Source: Luscinia megarhynchos
Taxonomy: Eukaryota > Chordata > Aves > Passeriformes > Turdidae
Length of the DNA stretch: 64,000 bases
Direction: 5' to 3'
Assembly (NCBI GenBank): GCA_034336665.1
Contig: JAPFBE010000002.1
Coordinates: forward strand, 15,354,906 to 15,418,905
A model generated the notes under the pieces. The model searched no databases. It had not been told where the DNA came from and saw only the letters and a program-made list of their open reading frames with translations. This document shows positions 39,201 through 51,200 of this stretch, in pieces (position 1 is the stretch's first letter; each line of letters opens with the position of its first letter). A program made the translations under genes and the position numbers.

Positions 39201-42200
39201 AGTGAAAGGAAGGCAGACTGAGCTGCTCTCTCGCATGGGACAGACCCACTCTGGTGTCACTGCAGTGCCAAGGGAATGATTACTTTGAGCAACTTTCCTT
39301 AGCAATACATATTTCACCTTTAAAACTTGCACCGGTTCTATGAAATTAAATAAATCCACTACATTTTTACAAACATTTCTTACAAATATTTAATTGTTGG
39401 ATAGATTAAGTCCTGTGTTCTGAGGGACAGAAATAATCTCTGCACCACTGACAGAAGATCCTCAGAAAAGTGCACTGTGAGTCATTCAGAAAAATATTTG
39501 ACCCTAATTTTACCTTCTTATCTATAGATATTAAAGTATTTTACAAAATAAAACAGCTCTGTTAACACCATTTCATATCTAGGAAATCGAAGCACAGAAA
39601 GCTAACACAGCTTTCCTGAAACCTGATGACAATTTGGTGGGAGAGCTGCAAAGAGAACCCCCATTTAAGGACTCCCATTTCTGTGCGCTATCCACAGAAG
39701 TGTGCTGCCTCCCAGTGCTGTCTAGATATACCAGGCATCTGTGGAGCTGTATTTTTAGCCCTGATATTCTCTTTGTCTGGAACTGGGCCATGAAGATTCA
39801 CAGTAAGCTAAGGACTGTAAATATCCCTCAGACTTTATGGGTGGAAAACTGGCATAATTTCAAAGCAGAACAAGCACTTTCTTAAATTTCAGTTTTGTTA
39901 ACTACTGTCATACGAAAGATTTCCCTGAAAAATAAGAAAATACCCAACCAGCTGCAGCATGTTGTAAACAAGCAAAAATTAGAAAGGAGAATTTCTGCAG
40001 ACTTTATCATGTTATGGCAACAAAGTCATATTTTAAGAACTACAAATCATGGAGGTTTCAGGGCTTTTTCAGACTTAATGATTTATGCTGGTCATTAAGT
40101 CATCAACAAAAAATCTTTTCATTTCCCAGTAATACTGTAAATATTTGTTTTCTCCCAACCCATTTTGTTCTAGGGGAAGATCAAATATCCCCATGTATTT
40201 CAGATGCATAGCCTTTCTCAAAGTTACTCTACCACTGAAATGTTCAGACTCTGTGGGTGGATCAAAATACTTTTCAAAGTACACAACCTCTTTTTGACAT
40301 GTGTAAAAAGTGTCTTTGACCTGTGTTGATCCATAGGAAACATGCTTATTCTGAGGTGACATAACAATTTCTAATGCTGAGATCTTCTGGAAGGGTGAAA
40401 AGAAAGACCTTAAGATGACAGAGATGGAGCAGGACATATGTGCCCATCATCTTGTGTGTGTCATTAGTCCTCAAGATCATGGGGATTAGTTGTCTCCAGA
40501 AAGCATATCACAAATAGTCCTGGAAAAGGAGAAAAAATGCAGAGTTCTGCTACATCCCGAGTGATTTTCCAAGTGAAATGCCAGGGAGAATCAGAATGGT
40601 GCAGTCTTTGGTGGGACATCATATAGGTTCAGTGAGCATACTTTTGCAATATTGTAGGGTTGCAAGGTACAGCAGTTGTTTTGCTTGTAAACTGATGACT
40701 CCATGTCCCTCAATCTGCTGTTTTCTGACTGGAAGAATTTTTCCCAGTGAATTAGTGCTTTAAGTTAGTTTTTCTGAGACACAGGACCAGTGTGATTAGC
40801 ATTCACTTTGCACAAGGAAAGAGTTTGGATAGCTTCTGTATTCATTTTGCTTTTCTCTTTGCTCCAGAAACTATTTCTTCCACTCAGCAGTCATTCCCAT
40901 GGATACCATTTGTTTCTGATTAACCCAGGAGAACTCCCCCAAACCATGGCTTGCAGACAGTATATTTCCCATTAAATGTTCCCTCGTTACTTGCAGCCAA
41001 AACATGAAAATGTACCAATAAGGAAAGGTAAAATTGATCTTGCCTGCAATGTATTACTTTCTCAGTCTTCTTGTCAGATGATAACAGGCAACTAACAAGT
41101 AGTTTGTGTTTCTTGGGAAGAACAACAACTTGGTTAGTAACATGAAAAACTCAAGCATCTGAAGAAGTTCCAGGGATATCAGATGAAAATCACAATCATT
41201 CTGCTAACTCCGAGATGTGGGGGTTGATATGGCTCTTAATCTGGGCAGCATGTGAAAATATTGCCAGTGCTAAGAACAATTTTTGCTATAGCACATTATT
41301 AATACTTAATGTCTGTGCATTTTATCACTGCAACTATAGGAGGGTAATTAAATTGTTACTGTAAAGTATAAATTTATGATGACCTTTCTTTGTGGATGTT
41401 AAACCAATAGTCAAGGACAATATTAAACCACATGGTGCTTTTGGACCACCCACTGTTAACAGCAGACTCCTCTCCTCTCCTCTCCTCTCCTCTCCTCTCC
41501 TCTCCTCTCCTCTCCTCTCCTCTCCTCTCCTCTCCTCTCCTCTCCTCTCCTCTCCTCTCCTCTCCTCTCCTCTCCTCTCCTCTCCTCTTCCTCTCCTCTC
41601 CTCTTCTCTCTTCTCTCCTCTCCTCTCCTCTCCTCTCCTTCTCTCTCCTCTCCTCTCCTCTCTTCTCTCCTCTCCTCTCCTCTCCTCTCCTCTCCTCTCC
41701 TCTCCTCTCCTCTCCTCTCCTCTCTTTTTCAGAATGAGGTGGCAATGCTTCTCAAGCCAATATCAGAGAAGATCCAGGAAATCCAGAACTTCAGAGAAAG
41801 GAACAGAGGAAGTAAAATGTTCAACCACCTCTCAGCTGTCAGTGAGAGCATCCCTGCCCTTGGGTGGATAGCAGTGGTGAGTGACACACAGGATGGTTGG
41901 GAGGGCTGTCCATAGGCTTCTGGATGGTGCAGCCCAGGATAGTTCCAATCTTGCAGAGCTCTGCAGTCTCATCTGTGTAGTTCTTCTACTACACCCAAGA
42001 AGGTAATAAACCTAGTATGTCAGGGGAGGTGTCTGACTAATGTTTTACTTCCTTTCTCCTTCTGTTGTTTCCTGCTACCATGGGGTGATGGTCCTAGTCT
42101 CCTAAACCAGGCCCTTATGTCAAGGAGATGAATGATGCTGCTACCTTTTATACTAACAGGGTATTAAAGGACTACAAGAACAGGTATGTTGCCAAGCTCC

Positions 42201-45200
42201 AGTATCCACTAGCCAGAGAACAGAGCATTAATCATACCATTAGGGTTCATAGTGCTGCCATGGAAAGTATTTTGTAAACTAAAAAGTATTTGATAAAACC
42301 TTCTTGCAGGAGTATAGTTTCCCCTCCTCACCTCTGACCTGCAGCAGGCTGCAGTGAGAATGGCAGCAGCATTAGCAGTGCTGGTTTTCACTATGCACAT
42401 TTTAAGATTATTTTTAATTTTTTCTGGCATTCTAGCATCATGAGCTTATATGCAAATGCATATTTACACAGCAATGTGTGGCTAGCTGGCTGCTGTGCAT
42501 CCTCCTCTCATTTGTGCTCTCATACTGTTGCTCTTCTTGCTCTTGGCTTGAAAATGTCTATTTAGGTGGTAGATATATGCAGCTTCAAATTCTATAGCTC
42601 CTAATTTCGTTTTTCCCTGTACCACTTCACTCTTCTTAAAGAGCTCAAGGAATTCACAAAAAAAAAGTTTCTTGAGTGATATCTGTGAACTCATAGAGAA
42701 AGAGAAGAAAATTCAGGTCCTTCTTATGCCATCTTTAAAAAGTCATGTATAAGTCCTGTTGACTTGGCACTTTTGAAGGCCAGATTTTGTCTCTTGATTT
42801 TTATATTCCAGTGAAGAATTGTATTTGCCATTGAATTTTTCATCTTTAGTGAGGAAAACTTTAAATATTAAAAGCTTCCACATGTATTTATATTGCTTGT
42901 ATTTGTATAAATATATATTATATGCTATATATAATATGTTATTTTTAATATATTATATATTATTCCTAAATCTCAAGTTTACCTACTAAAGGTAGTAACT
43001 GATGCTGGGGTAACTGATGATTTTTACAACATAGTATCAGTACTTCCACTGGAGAAAAAAATGTCTCATGTAATGGTATAAATAGAGTACATTATTTAAG
43101 TATTTAATTCTTCATTTAATGAGGAATTCTTTTCCTGTTTTTCACTGAATCAGACCACAATGTCTTCCAAAGTATGGAAGGCTCTCCCTTGACTTCAGTA
43201 GGCTTTGGATTAAACCCGTTCACCCAAGTCCTCCACATTATTAAGGATCAAATTTCAAAGGAAATAAATAGAAGGTAGAAACACAAATCCTTGTAAGCCA
43301 TCACTATTCACTAATAATTTGTTATAACTATGGACTTCATCTTACAAGCAGTTTCTCTCTTCATATTTCCTTATTTCATTTATAGTCCCATTGGAGGACT
43401 AATGATAACGATTCTAAAGCCAACCTGTGACTTGTACTCTAAAAATTCCTGATGTATAAATATTTTAGTCTGATGACTGTAATATGACCCAGTATTGCCC
43501 TGGCCACATTTGAACGTGGCAGCCAGAATACTTTACAGAATCCATGGATATTGAATTTTCCAAACTTCAGCACCCTGAAACTGAGTCTGGGTACCTGCTG
43601 CACAGCCTTTATTGCTTTTGCAGTTGACTTTAAGCCTGAGAAGAATGGTGACACATGCTTCTAGCAGGGAGCACTCTCTGTTAGAGGCATCCTTTGCCCT
43701 TGTTGTACCTCTAGAAGGATCTAGAAGCTTTTCAGTGTAATAGCTTCAGTCTTTGCAGCACTGGGCTGGTTGGCTGCCTGCTAACTGATTTGTCCGTGGC
43801 TTTAAGGCAGACATTGGGTTTTACCTGCTTTAAGCAAGAGTTGCTCTCTGTTTTTAAGTACATTCACACATAAATATTGCCTCTGTTTTTACAGTGACAC
43901 ACGCCATGTTGATTGGGTGAAGTCATATCTGAATATCTGGTCTGAACTTCAAGCTTATATCAAAGAGCATCACACCACAGGTCTCACTTGGAGTAAAACT
44001 GTAAGTACTTTTTCTTTCTTCAAGGAGAACCACAAAAAGCCAGTAACCACTTTGTCTTTTAATGCGGGACATTAGCTCAGGAAAAATAAATATCTAGGCC
44101 AGGAACAGAAGTTGAAAAATTGGGAAATTTCATGGTCCATGGATTTCCTAACCAAGCCAATAAATGTTTGAAATACAGGTGGAGATATTCAGGCCGTTGT
44201 GGTATAGGTTTGGAGGAAAAGAATTACTTGGGATTTTTATAGCTTTAGCTGCAGACAGTAAAGAGAGGCAGATATAGCTCTCCATGCCTGTAGAATCTAG
44301 GAACAAGCAAAATGCAAAAAACTGAAGGACATGTCAGACCAAAGGAGAACTGAAGGAGCACGTCATGGAAAGGAGAAGGATGGTGGGAAGAATTTGAACA
44401 AAGAGAGGGATTTAATAACAGGAAAGACAAAGGCAAGGGATATATAACTTTATAGATGGCTAACTTTATAAAACTATTATTTTAGACATACAGAAATAAC
44501 TTCTGGAAACAGAGAAAGTAAATACAACTGCATACCTAATTATTTATGCTCCTTTATATAACCTGCTTCTGTGTGTTACATCTGAGATGATAGCACTGAA
44601 TATTTTTCCCTAAGAGAGGTGTAAACTTGAAAAATTGATTTTATGTTGGGCATAAATGTAAGAGTTTATGTCCACTGACTACATTAATACAGTGTTCTAT
44701 TTTACTTTAATAATGTGCTCATGCTTATTATCAGTTTAGGAGAACTGCTGAAGTATATTAAAATTGTAATCAGCCTGCTCTTTACTGACACCATCTCCTA
44801 AACCTACCATATACTTGCAGATGCAGTCTTTGACACCAAATTTATAATTTCTTAGGTGTACACAAATACAATGATTTTTTTATTGAATGACTATTCAGAG
44901 GACTAATACAGGCCACCATTTAGTTCTCAAAACAAACAATTTTAAGAACTTGGGAACACAGGGGAGTGAAGTAGAACTTTCAGATTAATGGCCTTCCAAT
45001 CCAAACCATTCTGTGATTCTATGAAGTGTATTAACATGGATGCAACATGTAATGCTTAACATGGAATAAGAGCTGGAACACCTTTCCTGTGAAGACAGGC
45101 CGGGAAAGTTGGGATTTTTCAGCCTGGAGAAGAGAAGAGAGAAGAGAGAGAGAAGAGAGAAGAGAGAAGAGAGAAGAGAGAAGAGAGAAGAGAGAAGAGA

Positions 45201-48200
45201 GAAGAGAGAAGAGAGAAGAGAGAAGAGAGAAGAGAGAAGAGAGAAGAGAGAAGAGAGAAGAGAGAAGAGAGAAGAGAGAAGAGAGAAGAGAGAAGAGAGA
45301 AGAGAGAAGAGAGAAGAGAGAAGAGAGAAGAGAGAAGAGAGAAGAGAGAAGAGAGAAGAGAGAAGAGAAGAGAAGAGAAGAGAAGAGAAGAGAAGAGAAG
45401 AGAAGAGAAGAGAAGAGAAGAGAAGAGAAGAGAAGAGAAGAGAAGAGAAGAGAAGAGAAGAGAAGAGAAGAGAAGAGAAGAGAAGAGAAGAGAAGAGAAG
45501 AGAAGAGAAGAGAAGAGAAGAGAAGAGAAGAGAAGAGAAGGCTTCATAGAGACCTTTTTGTGGCCTTGCAATATATAAAGTGGGCTTGTGAGAAAGACTG
45601 AGAAAGACATTACCAAGGCTTGTAATGACAGGACAGGGGGCAATAATTCTAAATTGAAAGACTGACTATAAGGAAGAAATTATTTGTTGTGAGGATGATT
45701 AGACACTGAAACAGATTGCCCAGAGAAGCTGTGGATGCCCCATCCCTGGAAGTGCTCAAGGCCAGGCTGGGTGGGACACTGATCAGCGTGGTCTTTGAAA
45801 GGTGTCCCTGTCCATGGCAGGAGGTCAGAACTGGATGATCTTCAAGGTCCATTCCAACTGAACCTTTCTCTGATTCTATGGTACCTGGAAAAAATGTTTT
45901 CTCTCTCCATCTATGGAGGTTATAATCATGTAAGAAAATGTAGGTTACTTGTTCACAGCAACAGATTTCAGCTTTCTCTTCATTCCCTTCGTGAGACATT
46001 GTACAAGTCCTTTCAGTTCTCCAATATTTGAGTGCAAGTTCAAACATGGGAGAGAACCATGATCTGCGTTTACATCTGAGTCTGAAGCAATGCAAAAATG
46101 TTTGAACGTGATACATTAGAAGACTGTAATTATTGGCTAAGCTGTAAATTTCTGTAGTAAAAATTTTAAATATTAAATAGGATTCCTTTATTTAGTACAA
46201 AATTTCCCACTTGGTACATCCTATTCTATTATGATCAGAGAACGTGAGAAGACCTAATGATTTTTAAATTATTATTACATAAGGAAAAGGAATTGTAGTA
46301 CCCCATTAGCTGAATTCTAGCCTGAGAATCTGGGACAAAATTTGTTCTGTTAATACAGAAAAAGAATAATCTTCACCTTTAATAGAACTGCACAAGTATG
46401 GAAGTAGTGTTATAAGGTAAAGGTTTGTTACAGCCATTTGATCAAACAGGAGGAGCAGGTGAGTGCTGGCAGTCTTACTCAGAAGGGTAGCTATTGCAGA
46501 TTATGCTTGACTGGTCCTAAAACCAGTACCTCAGCTATCGTGTCTTTAGATTTCTCTATCTTCAGCTGTCCAAGAAATTGCTGAAATCTAGGTGTGACTT
46601 GTTTATTTATATTAAGCATAGTTTCCTGCCAACAGTGCTCATTCCATCATGAGTGATGAGCCCATCACTGCATCTGAAGTACTGATTTCGCTTCACTTTG
46701 GATATCACTCATATCTGGAAGTTGTCTTGGAAGTATGGCTCATTTAAATTATCCTTTATGTGATATGAGTCTGAAAGATTAAATTTCAGACTCATTTTTA
46801 TGGATGTATATATTTTTTTAAGTTCTACTCAATGTGCGTGTAAGAAAATTAGAATCCAGTAAGTTAGCAGGTTGTTTAAATAGCTTAAATGTTATTTAAA
46901 TATTTCTATGAAGCTTGGTAACAAATACATTCCAGAAAGCAATGAATTGCTCAAGTGATAATTTCATTTTTGTTATACATTTTAAAGTGAGAGTGAAAGT
47001 CACAGATTCACATTGTGTGAAGTTAAGCATAAAGGTCTGCAGAATCAGGGTCTAGACAGAAATATGATACATATAAAAGCTGCAGATATATTCCAGACAC
47101 AGTTGTTAATCATTGCACACAGCAGCTTCCACTTACATGCATAAAAGAAAAAAAGGAAAAAGCAGTAGTTTGGCAAGGCGTTAACAAAGTGGAACATTTA
47201 TGAAAGGCAGACATTGGTGTAAAAAAGGTATTTATTATAGAGGGAGAGAGAAAGAGAAAAATGTCTTGGGGCATATAAGTACAGATTTAAAAGTGTATTA
47301 TACCAATAATTTACCCTTCATATCTGCAGAAGTCAACAAAGCAATGCATGAAGTTTCTATAAAAAGCTCTTAAATAGCACATTTGGATATTTTTAACAAG
47401 AGTGAAGAGTCAGGAAGAATATTAACTACTGCTTCTCTCCCAGCTGTATTCTCATTGCTTGAACTCCAACAAAACCTCAGGAGCATATGCCTAGATCAGA
47501 GGATTTCCTGTGCTTGGGTTTCCAAAAGGGGACAGGATTTTAGAGTTTGCACTTGGCCCCCTAGTCTATGGGTGCTGCATACTGTGGTGTGCACGTTCAC
47601 ATCCATGCAATATTCCAAAGCTATGCCATTTCCAACTCCCCACAGCCTTCCATCAAGGTGCACAGGCAGCTGCAGCCAGCCTTGTATCACATCACTAGTG
47701 CATACAGGAAAGTGTTTCTGGCTCTGGCAGCAGGCACAGAGGCAGACACTTCAGAGGAAAGAAAAAGGTCTTAATAAATTACAAGACAGACACAAAAACA
47801 GGTGTAAAGGGTTGAAATAATGGCCAAGCAGTGACTTCTGACAATAACAGTTTTCTCTATCTGCTTTATAAAAAGTTTGTGATAAAAACAGGTGTTCATG
47901 GATTTTCTGGATCTAACACAGTTCTGTCTTACTTTGGTTCTGCCAAGATGTGTGACAATATTTACTTCTTAAGGGCACCCTATTGAAATGTGTGTGACTG
48001 TGTGAGGAGAAAGCCAAGGAAATAGTGAAGAATTACTGTGTGTAAGAATACACTTAGAAGGAAATAGTGTAGTTATGGACCTTTCAGCTTTTGTGCATCT
48101 GAACCTGTTTTGCTCCCCACATGGAGGGGTGGTACAGAACTGGAATGGACAATGTAAATTGGCATTTCAAGGCATGATGGATATGGTTAGAATATTTGAT

Positions 48201-51200
48201 GGCACTGTGTTCACAGAACAAAAGTATGTATCTAATGTATGTTTGTGAGCAGGATTGTTCCAGAGAGTAAAAAGTTCCATGTATTTTCAACATAATCTGA
48301 AATAGTCATTTTCATTGATTGATTGTGCATATGTCAGAGAAAGTAGGCTTGTCAGTACAAGTCAGATGGATCTACAGTATTTCCTTAAAAACATAATTTT
48401 GTAGTTCATTATCTTGGATGCAAAGTGTCCTTCTGCCTCCTACACCCTGAGCTGAGTGGCCATTCATTACACTCACTACATCTCAATTTAGCCATCTTGA
48501 CAATGGGGACAATAGCAATTACCAGCCTAATGGAGATTTGTTTTAATTTGCTACCAGATATGACATTCTTAGATGTCAGTGAGTCTTTTTAAAAAGCTGT
48601 TGTTACAATGAAATATTTTAAGTGCCCAGGGTAGCATTTTACCTATGCAGTAATTGTCATTTTTGCTTGCTACAGCTTTCTGTCTTTAACAAGCAATCCA
48701 CAGCTGTGATAGTGACCTGTCCTTTTTCAGCTCTTTCTGATAAAGAGCAAGTGCCTTTTTTCCTTTTTCTTTGTCTTAAAGAAGGGATTCTATTGAACCA
48801 TGCCTCTTTCTACCCTCCACTTCTTTTTGGTGATGCAAATAAATGAACAGCTGTAATATAATCTCACAAGAATGCCTAATGAAAAGTTTGTTTGCTACAA
48901 GGCCTGCATGAGTAATCTGGGGGAAGTGAAACTTCTGCTCCTATTTCTGCAGGTTAACCTTGCAGTAAGAAAACCAGTAATAATAAGAAACTGCTGTAGT
49001 TTTCCATCTATCAAGTAAGTGCTAAGACACAAACCTTGCTCAAAGATAATTGTCTTGAATGTTTCAGTTGCAAGTGGGTCTGTACTTAACGTTTTGTTCA
49101 TTGCATACAATAGTACTTTAGCATAGATTTTACCATCAGGTTTATCTACAAACAGGAAATATTTAGTAACTAGCAGTCAATTTCATTACAGTATTTAGTT
49201 TCTAATACAGAATTTCACTCAAGTGATGAGTGAAATCCTCTCCCCCTTTACAAATCAAAACAACTTGGGATGAAGTCTGCACATCTTTAAAAGCAGTTGA
49301 GATTTATTTAAATCCTGTTTCCCTTGAAGCCAGCATCTTCAAGGGTTTTTTTATTCCTGAAATTGCATTTTAAAAAACATTTATTACTCCTTAGATAGTA
49401 CTCTAAAAACATTCTTTAAAAGCTGAAATTCTCCACAAGCTCCACACCAAGAAGTACCATCATAATTCCTACATTAGCCTTATTGAGTGCAATTATCCTA
49501 GTCTCAGTGCAGACTTGGGCATTTTATTCTAGTCTAAAGTAATTACCTCCAGACATTTTGTTATAAAATGGCCCTGCCTCTCTCCTGTTCTATCAAAACA
49601 TTTTCCTGTAATACATCATCTCTGTACATATTGATGTGAGCAAGCTGCAAAGGACCAACTTCTGCAGGCAAAAGCCTCCTATTATCTGTCCAGTATCTCT
49701 TCTGTGCCGTGTTTAGTTTGACCTACTTATCAAGCAGCCATCGTCTGAGCCACTTCACTAAAGCTAAAGGTCAAAACTGTAGTGCCAAATTCCAGCCACG
49801 ACTGCAGTCCCAGAGGCCTTATTCAGATAGAAGTAAGGGCAGCATAGATATATCCCAGTTTAAATGCCTGTATCTTGGATAAGATGTAGACATTTCCACA
49901 GTGCTCAGCTTTTCTCAGTGATAGCCTTTTCTCCCCTTTTCTGTATACCTTCCACTACCCTTCCCCTTCCCTATTCCCTATTCCCTATTCCCTATTTCCT
50001 TATATTTTTTTTGTTAAAAAAAAATTGCATCCTTTTCTTTGCAAGTGTTTCTTTCTCAGAGAATAGGCAGTGTTCCGGGTTTTGGTATAGGATCAGTTAA
50101 AAATCTGGCTATCCTGGCACCTCTACTATAGTTGCCTATAGTTGGTGGAGACTGCCTCAATCAAATCCCTGTCCCTTCAAAATAAAGTATTTTTACTCAC
50201 TTATTCCAGCAGTGGCTGAAAATATTTGTCTTTACTGTGCATCAATTGTATTCTCTTAACTTTGACCAAGCGCCATTCAGACATGTTAAGGGAAAACCTG
50301 GGCAAGGCATGCAGCCTAGTTCCAGTGGAAAAGGGAAAGGAAATACAAAATTGAAAGTATGCAAAATAGAGAGAAAATGAAAGATACATCTATTAAAACT
50401 TTGCCATCTTGCTAAAGGGATTGGTCTTCTTTTTAACCAAATTTTCCTATAAGTTAAAGATGGTTAAATCTGCCTCTTGGAGCACATTACTTGTTGGGAA
50501 TTACATTATCCTGCAGTTCTGAAATGATTTAGAAGACCATGGCTGTATAAAACATTTCTGGTTGGGTAACTCTGAAGATGTAAGCACCATTTTAAATCCT
50601 GAACAAGTGATGAATGCAAAAGTATATTACAGGGGGCTGCAAAGCTTGAAAATTCTACAGATAAATAATTCTACTGAGACTCAGTAACAAGAAAAGAAGC
50701 TGGCCTGGTTTTTGTTGTTTTCTGTTTTTACTAACAAAGATTACAGGCCCTGTAAGTCAGCTGTTTCACTCAGTAAATTGCAGCTCTCCAGGCAGCATAA
50801 CTCGTTGCAGACAGGTGGCTTAAATAGGGTAGGTAATAGAACTGTTGTGCTAAGCTACTTTTACACAAAAAACACCTTAACAAGAGCTCTGTGCCCCTGA
50901 GTTACAGTCCACCTGTTCCCAGAGGTTGATATGTGATATTTTGAGCTTCACAATTTTTGGTTTTGGCTGTGCATATGTACGGGAAGAATAATACAGAATG
51001 CTGTAATCATTTTTGGTGTGAAACTAGGATTACTATAAAGGGGGAGAAAACAGGTATATCTTCTTTTTTTGTTTTTTTTTAGAAGAATGTGTTCCCCATT
51101 AGGATCCCTGTTTTTTTGTCTGCTGCCATGAAAAGAAGGCTTTTCAGTAAATTAGGGAGGGATTTCATGACCTCTCTCTAAGCCACCTGTTGCTTCAGCT

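Larger units (their letters stand above)
29635..41732 (+). other. CAP2: CAP2 intron 3
   Basis: This is a 12,098-nt GT-AG intron (GTAAGG ... TTTTTCAG). It contains a GC-richer block with CRE-like and TATA/MEF2-like motifs (31700-31800), a reverse CR1 copy (34502-34975), unclassified GC-richer sequence at 34150-34450 and 35040-35350, and at its 3' end a 264-nt pyrimidine microsatellite. No other gene was recognised. Confidence 0.9.

Noticed and set aside
41374..41871. Open frames of 101-159 codons on both strands across the TCTCC tract
   Set aside because: A pentamer repeat without stop codons stays open in several frames; the peptides are pure Leu/Ser/Pro or Arg/Glu/Gly repeats. Only the exon 4 part is real coding sequence.
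45089..45643. Open frames of 146-174 codons across the purine tract, on both strands
   Set aside because: Low-complexity Arg/Glu or Leu/Ser repeats generated by the microsatellite within a CR1 fragment; no start context, splice link or family match.
45649..46116. 155-codon minus-strand open frame
   Set aside because: Its distal half is antisense CR1 and the remainder has no recognised similarity.
47383..47820. 145-codon + strand open frame, the longest outside CAP2 and repeats
   Set aside because: No recognised domain, no periodic composition, several weak overlapping frames on both strands; most likely chance in CAP2 intron 6.
49967..49999. Interstitial telomere-like repeat
   Set aside because: The period is seven (TTCCCTA), not the six-base vertebrate telomere unit, and only about four copies exist.
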